The notes under the pieces are model-generated. The model saw only the letters and a program-made list of their open reading frames with translations. It did not search any database and was not told the origin of the DNA. DNA of 64,000 nucleotides from Candidatus Methylomirabilota bacterium. Lineage in GTDB: Bacteria > Methylomirabilota > Methylomirabilia > Rokubacteriales > CSP1-6. The stretch covers positions 1 to 64,000 of the forward strand of contig DASTFB010000041.1 in the NCBI GenBank assembly GCA_035709005.1, read 5' to 3'. The translations under genes and the position numbers were made by a program. This document shows, piece after piece, positions 45,617 to 54,211 of the stretch. The first letter of the stretch is position 1. Each line of letters opens with the position of its first letter.

Positions 45617-46479
45617 CGGTGGTGGCGGAAGGCCTGTCGACGGAGGAGCGCCGGGTGGAGGGACCGCCCGGCGCTCCTGCGCCGATGCTGTTGCTGAACA
45701 ACGTCGAGGTCATCTATGACGGCGTGATCCTCGTCCTCAAAGGGGTATCGCTGGCCGTTGCCTCCGGGGGGATCACGACGTTGTTGGGGGCCAACGGGGC
45801 CGGCAAGACCACGACGCTCAAAGCGATCTCGGGCTTGCTGCACCCCGAGCGCGGCGAGGTCACCAAGGGGTCGATCGAGTTCGACGGCCACCGGGTCGAC
45901 CGGCTGCCCGCGCACGAGATCGTCAAGCGCGGCATCGCGCAGGTCTTCGAGGGGCGGCGCGTGTTCGAGCACCTCACCACCGAGGAGAACCTGATCGCCG
46001 GCGCCCACGTTCGCCGCGAGCTGCGCGAGGTGCGGCGGACGCTGGAGGCGGTGTACGGGTACTTTCCCCGGCTACGCGAGCGGCGCCGGGTGCCCTCGGG
46101 CTACCTGTCGGGCGGAGAGCAGCAGATGCTCGTGATCGGGCGCGCCCTCATGTCGGAGCCGCGCCTGATGCTGCTCGACGAGCCGTCGCTGGGTCTGGCC
46201 CCGATGCTGGTGGAGGAGATCTTCCACATCGTTCAGCGGCTGAACCGGGAACGCGGGCTCACCGTGCTTCTCGTCGAGCAGAACGCCACGCTGGCGCTGA
46301 CCATCGCCGAGCGCGGCTACGTCATGGAAAATGGCCGCATCGTGCTGGAGGACTCGGCGGCAGCGCTGCGGGAGAACGCGGACGTCCGCGAGTTCTACCT
46401 GGGGCTCACCGAGCTGGGGACCCGACGATCCTACCGCGACGTCAAACACTACAAGCGCCGCAAGCGCTGGTTGTCGTGA
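45613..46479 (+). CDS. livF: Branched-chain-type ABC transporter ATPase (LivF), second copy
   Basis: A 288-residue ATPase with Walker A GANGAGKTT, signature LSGGEQQMLVIGRAL, Walker B MLLDEPSLGLAP and VLLVEQNA. The GTG at 45613 overlaps the binding-protein stop. It ends in the same basic extension, SYRDVKHYKRRKRWLS, as the first LivF. Confidence 0.93.
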   Translation: MTVVAEGLSTEERRVEGPPGAPAPMLLLNNVEVIYDGVILVLKGVSLAVASGGITTLLGANGAGKTTTLKAISGLLHPERGEVTKGSIEFDGHRVDRLPAHEIVKRGIAQVFEGRRVFEHLTTEENLIAGAHVRRELREVRRTLEAVYGYFPRLRERRRVPSGYLSGGEQQMLVIGRALMSEPRLMLLDEPSLGLAPMLVEEIFHIVQRLNRERGLTVLLVEQNATLALTIAERGYVMENGRIVLEDSAAALRENADVREFYLGLTELGTRRSYRDVKHYKRRKRWLS

Positions 46480-46480
46480 C

Positions 46481-46587
46481 TCGGAGGGGGGCTTCGCCCC
46501 CCTTCCGACGGCGCTGCGGGCCTGACGGCCCGCGTGCGCCTGCCTCCCCCCAGGAGGGTTGCGCGGGCTCCGCCCGCGCTCGAACGG
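46481..46587. repeat. Composite palindromic repeat (livF - PaaK-like gap)
   Basis: Three hairpins fill the gap: tcggaggggggc/gccccccttccga (46481-46508), gcgggcc/ggcccgc (about 46515-46532) and gcgcgggc/gcccgcgc (46561-46579), ending tcgaacgg. The first and third, the intervening cccccaggag and the end tag recur in the same order at 16393-16465; the middle hairpin is extra here. Confidence 0.8.
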
Positions 46588-46615
46588 CGCCAATTCTTCG
46601 GCGTGGAGGAGATGA

Positions 46616-47887
46616 GTGACGACGGTCGACCGCCGCACGGGGTATTGGAATCGCGAGAAGGAGACGATGAAGGCCGCGGCGCGCGAGCGCTACCAGGCGG
46701 GCTGGCTGAGCCGGCTGCTCGAGCACGCCTGGGCCGCGGCGCCCGGCGTGCGGCGCCGGTTGGAGCGGGCCGGCCTCCGTCCCCAGGACATCCGCGGGAT
46801 CGAGAAGCTGGCCCGGCTGCCCGTGCTCAAGAAGAGCGAGATGCCCGAGCTGCAGAAGGCCGACCCGCCTTTCGGCGGCTTCTGCGCGGTGCCCCCGGCC
46901 AGCCTCCGTCGCATCTTCGTCTCGCCGGGGCCCATCCTGGAGCCCATGGGGTCGGCGGTCAGCGCGTGGCACGCCGAGACCTGCCTCTACGCCGGCGGTT
47001 TCCGCCCCGGCGACGTCGTGCTCGATACGTATCTCTATCATCTGGTGCCGGCCGCCCACGAGATCGACGAAGCTCTGATGCTCATCGGCTGCACCGTCGT
47101 GCCGACCGGGGTGGGCAACACCGACACGCAGGTGATGGTGGCCAGGGCCCTGGGCGCCACCGGCTACGTGGGCACTCCGAGCTTCCTGATGACGATCCTC
47201 AAGCGCGCCCGGGAGATGGGCGGCGCCAAGCTGTCACTGCAGGTGGCGCAGGTTGGGGCGGAGCCGCTTCCCGAGACGCTGCGCGCCGAGCTCGAGGCGG
47301 AGTACGGCATCCTGACTCGTCAGGGGTTCGGCACGGCCGATCTCGGCCTCATCGCCTACGAGTGCCCGGAGAAGTCCGGCATGCATTTGGTGGAGGACGC
47401 CATCGTCCAGGTCTGCGATCCGCAGAGCGGAGAGCCGCTGCCGCCGGGACGGATCGGCGAGATCGTCGCGACCGTCGACAACCCGACCTATCCGATGATC
47501 CGCTTCGCCACCGGCGATCTGACCATGATCGACGACGCCCCGTGCCCATGCGGTCGCACCTCCGATCGGATGCTGGGCTGGCGGGGCCGCGCCGACGAGG
47601 TGACGAAGGTCCGCGGGATGTTCGTTCACCCCCGCCAGGCCGACGAGGTCGCGGCGCGAGTGGCCGGCCTGGCTCGTTACCAGGTCGTCGTCACCCGGGT
47701 GGGCCACGAAGACGTCTTGACCTTCCGCGTCGAGCTCACGCCCCAGGCGGCGCCAGCGGCGGTCACGGCCCCGCTGGTCGAGGCCATCCGCGACGTGATG
47801 AAGCTGCGGGGCACCGTCGAGATCGTCCCGCCCGGCACCATCCCCGACGGCGCGAAGAAGATCAGTGACGAGCGCACCTGGCGGTAG
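46616..47887 (+). CDS. Phenylacetate-CoA ligase (PaaK)-like adenylate-forming enzyme
   Basis: A 423-residue ligase of the PaaK branch: YVGTPSFLMTILKRAREMG, then RQGFGTADLGLIAYEC, RFATGDLTMID, CPCGRTSDRMLGWRGRADE and the C-terminal KVRGMFVHPRQ. PaaK-type enzymes activate phenylacetate and related aryl acids to CoA esters. The GTG at 46616 is used; an ATG four bases earlier is in another frame. As the last gene of the run it provides a third acid-activating enzyme, pointing to aromatic acids among the imported substrates. Confidence 0.88.
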   Translation: MTTVDRRTGYWNREKETMKAAARERYQAGWLSRLLEHAWAAAPGVRRRLERAGLRPQDIRGIEKLARLPVLKKSEMPELQKADPPFGGFCAVPPASLRRIFVSPGPILEPMGSAVSAWHAETCLYAGGFRPGDVVLDTYLYHLVPAAHEIDEALMLIGCTVVPTGVGNTDTQVMVARALGATGYVGTPSFLMTILKRAREMGGAKLSLQVAQVGAEPLPETLRAELEAEYGILTRQGFGTADLGLIAYECPEKSGMHLVEDAIVQVCDPQSGEPLPPGRIGEIVATVDNPTYPMIRFATGDLTMIDDAPCPCGRTSDRMLGWRGRADEVTKVRGMFVHPRQADEVAARVAGLARYQVVVTRVGHEDVLTFRVELTPQAAPAAVTAPLVEAIRDVMKLRGTVEIVPPGTIPDGAKKISDERTWR

Positions 47888-47902
47888 CGGCGCCGTCGAG
47901 CG

Positions 47903-48745
47903 GTGAGCGCTCCCGATTTCGTCGCCGTCGGGCACGTCACCCTCGATCGCTTCGGTGACGTCACCCGGCCCGGCGGCGCCGCGCTGTTTGCCGCCGTCAC
48001 GGCGCAGCGGCTTGGCCTGTCGGCAGGCGTGCTCACCAGCCACGCCGCTGATTTCCCGCTGGACCTGCTCCCGCCGCAGATCGAGGTCGTGTCCCTGGAC
48101 GCGCCGGCCACCACCGTCTTCGAGCACCGCCAGCACGCGGGCCGCCGGGCGCTGCGGTTACTGTCGGCGGGGGCCCCACAGGCCGCCGCCGACGTCCCCG
48201 AGGACTGGGGCGACGCCGGGCTGGTGATGCTGGCGCCGGTGGCCGGCGAGGTCGACCCGCAGCTCGTCGAGGCGTTTCCCGACGCTACTCTCGCCGCCGA
48301 GGGCCAGGGCTGGCTGCGCGCGGCGGGGCCCGACGGGGCCATCGGCCCCCGGCCGTGGGCGCCGCCGCGCGGGCTGCTGGAGCGGTTGCAGGCGCTGTTC
48401 CTGAGCGCCGAAGACGTCCGTGGCCAGGAGCCGGCCATGCTCGAATGGCTCCAGCGCCTGCCGATCGCCGTGCTCACCGCGGGCAGCGCCGGCGCGCTGC
48501 TCTATGTCAACGGCGAGCGCTACGAGGTCCGGCCGCGCCCGGCGCGTGTGGTCGATGTCACCGGAGCCGGCGACGTGTTCGCCGCCACGTTCCTGCTGCG
48601 CTACCACCTCGACGGCGACCCCTGGGACGCCGCCGCCGCCGCCGCGTGCGCCGCGTCGCTGTCGCTGCAAGCGACAGGCTGGGACGCCGTCCCCGACCAC
48701 GCCGCGCTGAAGGCTGCCCTGGCCGAATACCGCGCGGCGGTGTGA
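47903..48745 (+). CDS. PfkB/ribokinase-family carbohydrate kinase
   Basis: A 280-residue sugar or nucleoside kinase. The C-terminal VVDVTGAGDVFAATFLL holds the anion-hole Gly-Ala-Gly and catalytic Asp; FVAVGHVTLDRFG and RPGGAALFAAVTAQRLG form the N-terminal substrate site. It is shorter than typical ribokinase (about 300), with a small lid. Substrate unknown. GTG start, 15 bases after the ligase. The IS element begins just beyond its stop. Confidence 0.88.
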   Translation: MSAPDFVAVGHVTLDRFGDVTRPGGAALFAAVTAQRLGLSAGVLTSHAADFPLDLLPPQIEVVSLDAPATTVFEHRQHAGRRALRLLSAGAPQAAADVPEDWGDAGLVMLAPVAGEVDPQLVEAFPDATLAAEGQGWLRAAGPDGAIGPRPWAPPRGLLERLQALFLSAEDVRGQEPAMLEWLQRLPIAVLTAGSAGALLYVNGERYEVRPRPARVVDVTGAGDVFAATFLLRYHLDGDPWDAAAAAACAASLSLQATGWDAVPDHAALKAALAEYRAAV

Positions 48746-48763
48746 GCCGTCGCCCCTGTCAAG

Positions 48764-48815
48764 CCATCTGAGAATGTGACCGACGCCGGGATCATCGCGC
48801 CACTGGGGATGTGAC
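48764..48815 (+). repeat. Left terminal inverted repeat of the IS
   Basis: The inner 25 bases (48791-48815) pair with 50130-50106 on the other strand at 20 of 25 positions. The outer part ccatctgagaatgtgaccg is weakly mirrored by 50155-50138. Confidence 0.65.
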
Positions 48816-50093
48816 CGGGGTGAAGGATGGGCGCGAGCCGGTGGCCGGGCGCCGGTGGATCTCGAAGCGCCGGCCCACGCGGGGGCGCTTGAGGGGAACG
48901 GCAACCGGGCTCGCGGGGCTGGCAGGCAGCGGCGAGGGGCGGCGCCCGGTGGCGAGCGCAAAGATCGCCGCGAGTTTCCGGTCGATCGTCTGGGCCAGGG
49001 TGAAGGGGTCCAGGCGGGCCCGAAGCGCGAGCAGTTCGGCCACACGGCGGGGGTCGGCCTGGGGGCAGGCACGCACGCGTTCGAGCGGGGTCTGCGGGGC
49101 GTCGTAGTGGCGGCGGACCCGGGCGCCGACGCGGGTCTTGCGCAGCAGCTTGACCGAGGGCAGGAAGAGGTTCTGCAGGAGCCGCAGGTCGTGTCGGTAG
49201 AGGTCGTGGATGGCCGCAACCGCGGTCGGGCTATCGTAGCGAACGTAGCCGAGGAGCTTGCGCACGTGGGTCCAGTTCTTCTGCTCGATGTGGGCGTTGT
49301 CGTCTTTCTTGTACGGGCGACCCCGCGTGAACTGGATCTCCTGCCGCTGGCAGTACTCCCAGAGATGCTGGTTGATGAACTCTGAGCCGTTGTCCGAGTC
49401 GATGCCGCGGAGCCGGAAGGGCAGCGCCTGGCGGAGCTCGTCGAGCGCTGCCTGCACGCCAGCCTGGCTCCGGCCGAGGACGGCGGCGGTCTCGACCCAG
49501 GTCGTGTGGATGTCGGTCAGATTGAGGGAATGCGCGAACTCGCCGTCACCCGAGGGGCCACAGTGGGCGACGAGGTCGATTTCGGTGAAGCCGGGCACGG
49601 CGACATCCCAGCGATCCGTCCTCAGCGGGATATGGTGCTTGAGGAGGGTGCCGGGCTTCGTGCGGCCATAGAGCCGCTTGGTGAGCTGGCGGCGGTGGGG
49701 GGCCAGCCGGCGATCCATCTGCCGCGGGCTGATGGCCAGCAGGTGCTGCTCCACCGCCGGCCGCAGCCGCAGCCGGCGCCGCGCCCAGGGCAGCCACAGC
49801 GGCAGCAGGGCCTTGAGCCGCACCGACCAGGGGTAGCCGGCCGCGGCCCAGATCGCCCGCAACGCCTCGATCACCGCAGGTCCGTAGAGCGCCGGGCGGT
49901 GGCGCGGGGCCGGGGCCGCCCCCGGCGCCCGGCCGCGGAGCACGCGGATGGCATGCTTGCGGTGATAGCCGGTGACCTGGCAGAACTCGTCCAGGATCCG
50001 TTGCTTCTCCGGCCGCCTCGCCGCCCGATAGCGCTGATAGATCACCTGCACGTACTCCCGCTTGGCGCGCACACTCACGATGGCTGTCTCCAT
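48792..50093 (-). CDS. DDE transposase (rve-type integrase core)
   Basis: A 433-residue transposase. A helix-turn-helix region (about 30-55: RILDEFCQVTGYHRKHAIRV) precedes an RNase-H-like catalytic core with Asp173 in FTEIDLVAH, Asp234 in GIDSDNGSEF and Glu270 in NAHIEQKNW, the D,D,35E arrangement. SP-rich basic tail at the C-terminus. It looks intact, so the element may still move. The layout resembles IS481/ISNCY-like single-gene elements; I do not assign a family firmly. Confidence 0.9.
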   Translation of the reverse strand: METAIVSVRAKREYVQVIYQRYRAARRPEKQRILDEFCQVTGYHRKHAIRVLRGRAPGAAPAPRHRPALYGPAVIEALRAIWAAAGYPWSVRLKALLPLWLPWARRRLRLRPAVEQHLLAISPRQMDRRLAPHRRQLTKRLYGRTKPGTLLKHHIPLRTDRWDVAVPGFTEIDLVAHCGPSGDGEFAHSLNLTDIHTTWVETAAVLGRSQAGVQAALDELRQALPFRLRGIDSDNGSEFINQHLWEYCQRQEIQFTRGRPYKKDDNAHIEQKNWTHVRKLLGYVRYDSPTAVAAIHDLYRHDLRLLQNLFLPSVKLLRKTRVGARVRRHYDAPQTPLERVRACPQADPRRVAELLALRARLDPFTLAQTIDRKLAAIFALATGRRPSPLPASPASPVAVPLKRPRVGRRFEIHRRPATGSRPSFTPVTSPVAR

Positions 50094-50105
50094 AGACCAC
50101 GGAAA

Positions 50106-50155
50106 GTAACATCGCGAATGGCGCGACGATTCCCGTTCGGTAGCATCCTAGACGG
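50106..50155 (-). repeat. Right terminal inverted repeat of the IS
   Basis: Reverse complement partner of 48764-48815. The best-conserved part is 50106-50130 (gtaacatcgcgaatggcgcg and five more bases). Confidence 0.65.
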
Positions 50156-50232
50156 CGCGATACGCCGCCTTGACTTCGCCCGACGCCGGGGACTAGGCTG
50201 GCTGTGAACGGCGAGCGCAGCAGGAGGAGAGC

Positions 50233-50883
50233 ATGAAAATTTTTCTCGACACGGCGAACATCGGCGAGATCCGGGAAGGCGTGGCGCTCGGCGTCGTTGA
50301 TGGCGTCACCACCAATCCCACGCTGGTCGCCAAGGAGAAGCGGCCGTTCCGCCCGCACGTCGAGGAGATCTGCTCGATCGTCCCGGGCGACGTCAGCCTG
50401 GAAGTGGTGGCCACCGACGTCGAGGGCATGGTGAAGGAAGGCGAGGAGCTCGCCCAGATCGCGCCGAACGTCGTCGTGAAGTGTCCGCTGACCAAGGACG
50501 GGCTGAAGGCCGTCAAGCGCCTGAGCGGCCAGGGCATCCGGGTCAACCAGACGCTCTGCTTCTCGGCGGCCCAGGCCCTGCTCTCGGCCAAGGCCGGCGC
50601 CTTCTACATCAGCCCGTTCCTGGGCCGGCTCGACGACATCGGCCACGTCGGCATGGACCTGGTCCGCGATATCTGTGAGATCTACCGGACCTGTGGGTTC
50701 ACCACCCAGGTCCTGGCCGCGTCCATCCGGAACCCGCTCCACGTCATCGACGCCGCCAAGGCCGGCGCCCACGTGGCCACGATGCCCTTTGCGGTCCTCG
50801 AGCAGCTCGTGAAGCACCCGCTCACCGACGTCGGCCTCAAGAAGTTCCTGGACGACTGGGCGAAGTCCGGCGCCAAGATCTAG
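50233..50883 (+). CDS. tal: Transaldolase (short TalC/FSA-type)
   Basis: A 216-residue class I aldolase-fold enzyme. The Schiff-base Lys is Lys83 in [26 protein letters not shown] and [15 protein letters not shown] are standard. It transfers dihydroxyacetone units in the pentose phosphate pathway or acts as fructose-6-phosphate aldolase. An aggagag site precedes the ATG. The native promoter may have been altered by the IS, whose right end is about 78 bases upstream. Confidence 0.95.
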   Translation: MKIFLDTANIGEIREGVALGVVDGVTTNPTLVAKEKRPFRPHVEEICSIVPGDVSLEVVATDVEGMVKEGEELAQIAPNVVVKCPLTKDGLKAVKRLSGQGIRVNQTLCFSAAQALLSAKAGAFYISPFLGRLDDIGHVGMDLVRDICEIYRTCGFTTQVLAASIRNPLHVIDAAKAGAHVATMPFAVLEQLVKHPLTDVGLKKFLDDWAKSGAKI

Positions 50884-50901
50884 GTCGGAGGGGGCGCCGC
50901 G

Positions 50902-52527
50902 TCAGTCGACGGGGTGCACCACGCGGCTTCGCAGCTCGCCGGTGTCGATCATCTCGGCCAGGCGGGAGCGCTGGATCTTTCCGCTGGAGGTCTTCGGGAT
51001 GGTGCCCGGCTGAACCAGGAGCACGCGGGCCGGACGGTGGCCGCGTTCCTCGTGGATGCTCCGCACGATGTCGCCGGTGAGCTGGCGCAACGCCTCGCCC
51101 TCCGACGTCTCGCCCCGGACCTCGGCCACCACGTAGAGGCGCTGGGTTCCGGTACGCTCGCTGTCGATCCCCACCACGGCCGAGTAGCGGATGCCGGTGA
51201 GGTGATCCACGATCTCCTCGATGTCGCCGGGGACGACATTCTCGCCGCCCAGGACGATCACATCTTTCAGACGCCCGGTGATGTAGAGGTCGCCCTCCTG
51301 ATCGACGAAGCCCAGGTCGCCGCTGCGCAGCCACCCGCCGGGGGAGAGCACCTGCGCCGTGCCTTCGGGGTTGTTGTAGTACCCGCGCATCACCCCCGGG
51401 CCTTTCACGCAGATCTCGCCGATGGTCCCCCTGGGAAGCTCCCTCGTCGCGGTGTCTTCATCACGCGGAGGGACGATGGCGACCTCCACGCCCCGACAGG
51501 GCCGCCCCACCGACACAAAGCGCCCGCTCGGGTCCGTCTTGATGGGCACGCCGAACGGCCAGATGGCGACAGCCAGTGTGGCTTCGGCAAGCCCGTAGCA
51601 GGGCGCGATGATGTTCTCGAGACCGAAGTGGCGCTCGAAGGCCCGGATGGTGGAGACGCGCACGGGCTCGGCGCCCGAGAGCGCCGCGCGCAGGCTGCCG
51701 AGGTCGAGCCCCGTCCTGTCCTTGATGTTCCTCACGCAGTTGCGGTAGCCGAAGTCGGGCGAGACGGTGAACGTGGCCCGGACCTCGGTGATCAGCTCCA
51801 GCCACTGACGGGGATTGCGCAGGTCGGGGGGCAGGAGCCAGAGCGGGGTGGCCGTGAGCGGCGGCGTGAACGAGCAGCCGATCAGCCCCATGTCGTGGTA
51901 GAGGGGCAGCCACGAGACGACGCGGTCCGCGGGGGTGAGCCCGGCGGCCTCGGCCATGAAGTGGCAGGTGCTCACCACGTTGCGGTGAGTCAGCACCACG
52001 CCGCGGGGCTGCCCGGTGCTGCCCGACGTGTATTGCAAAAACGCCACGTCCTCGGCGTCCGCCTCGGGGAACCGCGTCAGCGGCGGCTCGCTCTCGAGCT
52101 CGGCGGGCTCGAGCACGGCGCGCACGCCGGGAGCCCCGGTCACGCTGGCGTCGACCGACTTGCGGAACCAGCCGATCGTGGTCACCGCCACGGTGTCGGA
52201 ATCGCGGAGGATCGCCGCCGTCGATTCCACGCCCAGCGTGGGGTACAGCGGCACGGGGACGGCGCCCAGCCGCAGGGCCCCCACGAAGGTGTAGAAGAAC
52301 TCCGCGCACGTCGGGTAGACCAGGCACACGGTCTCGCCCTTGCCGACGCCGGCCCGGGCCAGCGACGCGGCGTAGCGCGCGCTCTGCGCCCAGAGCTGCT
52401 CGTAGGTGACCGTCTCGCCGTACAGGTGAAAGTACGGCCGGTCGCCGCTCAGGGCTACCCGTCGCTCCAGCATCTCGGTGAGCGTCGGCGCCGCCTGTGG
52501 ATCCCGTCTGGCCATGGCCGAGCTCAT
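50902..52527 (-). CDS. Fatty acyl-AMP ligase (FAAL-type ANL enzyme)
   Basis: A 541-residue adenylating enzyme. YTSGSTGQPRGVVLTHRNV (from residue 166) and SWLPLYHDMGLIG are the FAAL hallmark; the motif DLGFVDQEGDLYITGRLKDV begins the C-terminal lobe, and PKTSSGKIQRSRL holds the Lys of the C-domain. FAALs make acyl-adenylates and usually hand them to acyl carrier proteins of lipid or polyketide pathways. No carrier protein or PKS lies in the window. Its ATG overlaps the peptidase stop (atga), so it is co-transcribed with the M28 peptidase and perhaps the deacetylase. Confidence 0.92.
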   Translation of the reverse strand: MSSAMARRDPQAAPTLTEMLERRVALSGDRPYFHLYGETVTYEQLWAQSARYAASLARAGVGKGETVCLVYPTCAEFFYTFVGALRLGAVPVPLYPTLGVESTAAILRDSDTVAVTTIGWFRKSVDASVTGAPGVRAVLEPAELESEPPLTRFPEADAEDVAFLQYTSGSTGQPRGVVLTHRNVVSTCHFMAEAAGLTPADRVVSWLPLYHDMGLIGCSFTPPLTATPLWLLPPDLRNPRQWLELITEVRATFTVSPDFGYRNCVRNIKDRTGLDLGSLRAALSGAEPVRVSTIRAFERHFGLENIIAPCYGLAEATLAVAIWPFGVPIKTDPSGRFVSVGRPCRGVEVAIVPPRDEDTATRELPRGTIGEICVKGPGVMRGYYNNPEGTAQVLSPGGWLRSGDLGFVDQEGDLYITGRLKDVIVLGGENVVPGDIEEIVDHLTGIRYSAVVGIDSERTGTQRLYVVAEVRGETSEGEALRQLTGDIVRSIHEERGHRPARVLLVQPGTIPKTSSGKIQRSRLAEMIDTGELRSRVVHPVD

Positions 52528-54173
52528 GGCCGGGCGTCGAGGGTCTCGCTGCCGACCCGGGGCTGGCCATCCCTCAGGTACACCACGGTGAAACGGTCGC
52601 CCGGACGCCGGCGGCGCACGGCCTGCTGGAAGTCGGGGAAGCCGGCGATGGGGACGTCGTCGAAGCGCACGATCACGTCGCCTTCGGCGAGACCGGCCCG
52701 GGCCGCCGCGCTGGCCGGCACCACGGCGCCCACCGGGACCCCGTCGCCCTGCGCACGGCCGTCGAACATGATGCCGAAGAAGGCGGTGCCCGAGGCGCCG
52801 GCGCCGGAACGGGCCGGCCCCGAGAGCTGCACGTAGCGGGGCCGCGGGCCCGCAGCCAGCTCGGAGACCAGGCGCGAGGCCGCCCGCGCGATGCGGGCGA
52901 GACCGGCCGTCTCGATCTTATCCGGCGTGTCGGTCGGACGGTGGTAGTCCGCGTGGCGGCCCGTGAAGAAGAAGAGCACCGGCGCGCCGGCGGCGTAGAA
53001 GCGCTGGTGATCGGAGGGCGCCCAGGGTGAGCCCTCGGCGACCACCTCCAGTCCTTCCCCCCGCAGGGCGGCCTGCACGAGCCCGCGCAGGGTGCTGCCG
53101 CTGTCGACGCCGCCCACGTGCAGCCGGTCATCGCGCAGCCGTCCCACCATGTCGAAGTTCAGCATGGCTGCCGTGCGCGGCAGCGGCACGGTCGGCCGCC
53201 CGACGTAGTGTCGCGACCCGAGCAATCCCAGCTCCTCGCCGCCGAAGAAGGCGAACACCAGGGTCCGGGACGCGCCGCCCGCGGCGGCGAAGGCGCGGGC
53301 CAACCCCAGCACGAGGGCCGTGCCCGAGGCATTATCGTCAGCTCCCGGGTGGACCGCCCCGTCGACCTCTCCCAGATGGTCGTAGTGCGCGCCGATCACG
53401 ATCGCCTCGGCGGCGAGCTCGGGATGGCGACCGGGCAGCAAGCCGATCACGTTCGCCGCGCGCTGCTCCCGGCGGATCAGCGAGACCGCCAGCCGTAGCC
53501 TCGCCGGGTCACGGGCCCGTAGAGCCTCGGCCATGGCCGGCGTCACGCTCGCCGACGGGATGTCGACCCGGGTCCCCGTCGCCGCCAGCGAGGGCAGCGG
53601 CTCTTCCACGACGAGAACGCCCACCGCCCCGCGGGCCCGCGCCGAGAGCAGCTTGTCGAGCCGGGACGACGGCAGCCCGTCGGGGCTGCCTCCCCGGACG
53701 ACCACGAGACGACCCCGGACGTCGAGACCGCCGTAATCGTCGCGTCCGGGAGCGACCACGCCGTGACCGGCGAACACGACCTCCGCGGTCAGCTCGGTGT
53801 CGGGCGCCCCGCCGTGGGGCGCCCAGTCGCGGCCGACCACGAAGGGCGGGCCGCCGTCGGCCTGGAGCAGATTCGTCCCCGGGCCAGCGAGCCCGGTTCC
53901 CGTCGTCAGCACGAACGACTGGAGAAACGTTCCGGCGTCGCCGGCGGGCCGCAGCCCCAGACCGGCCAGCGCGGCGGCCAGATAGCGGGCGGCCCGCTCA
54001 CCATCCTCGGTCCCGGAGCGCCGTCCCCGCATCTCGGGTCCGGCCAGCGCGTGGACCTGCGCTCCCAGCCACTCGGCCGTCGGCGCCGACGGCGCGTCGG
54101 CGGCCTGCGTCAGGACGGCGGGAAGGAGGAGGATCAGAGCGCCCAGGACACGCATACGCCGGGGACGGCTCAC
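52524..54173 (-). CDS. M28-family zinc aminopeptidase with PA and PDZ domains
   Basis: A 549-residue exported peptidase. A signal peptide (MRVLGALILLLPAVLTQAA, Met7 start at 54155 possible) is followed by a PA insert (about 125-215) and the M28 zinc core: His263 and Asp266 in AHYDHLG, Asp279 in GADDNASG, Glu313/Glu314 in GGEELG, Asp341 in NFDMVGR and His411 in DYHRPTDT. A C-terminal PDZ domain (about 450-540: GAVVPASAAARAGLAEGDVI) follows. It likely trims peptides in the periplasm. It shares an ATGA junction with the FAAL gene. Confidence 0.93.
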   Translation of the reverse strand: MSRPRRMRVLGALILLLPAVLTQAADAPSAPTAEWLGAQVHALAGPEMRGRRSGTEDGERAARYLAAALAGLGLRPAGDAGTFLQSFVLTTGTGLAGPGTNLLQADGGPPFVVGRDWAPHGGAPDTELTAEVVFAGHGVVAPGRDDYGGLDVRGRLVVVRGGSPDGLPSSRLDKLLSARARGAVGVLVVEEPLPSLAATGTRVDIPSASVTPAMAEALRARDPARLRLAVSLIRREQRAANVIGLLPGRHPELAAEAIVIGAHYDHLGEVDGAVHPGADDNASGTALVLGLARAFAAAGGASRTLVFAFFGGEELGLLGSRHYVGRPTVPLPRTAAMLNFDMVGRLRDDRLHVGGVDSGSTLRGLVQAALRGEGLEVVAEGSPWAPSDHQRFYAAGAPVLFFFTGRHADYHRPTDTPDKIETAGLARIARAASRLVSELAAGPRPRYVQLSGPARSGAGASGTAFFGIMFDGRAQGDGVPVGAVVPASAAARAGLAEGDVIVRFDDVPIAGFPDFQQAVRRRRPGDRFTVVYLRDGQPRVGSETLDARP

Positions 54174-54211
54174 GGTGTCGATTGTACCCCGGCAGCAGCC
54201 GGGCGTGGCCC

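Larger units (their letters stand above)
48764..50155. mobile_element. Insertion sequence (about 1.39 kb) with imperfect terminal inverted repeats
   Basis: One transposase gene is bounded by imperfect inverted repeats. 48791-48815 matches the reverse complement of 50106-50130 at 20 of 25 positions, and weaker similarity extends outward to about 48764 and 50155. Within the left end the word atgtgacc occurs twice (48773-48780 and 48809-48816), possibly transposase sites. I could not see a clean target duplication, so the exact ends are approximate. It inserted between the kinase and transaldolase genes without breaking either. Confidence 0.75.
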
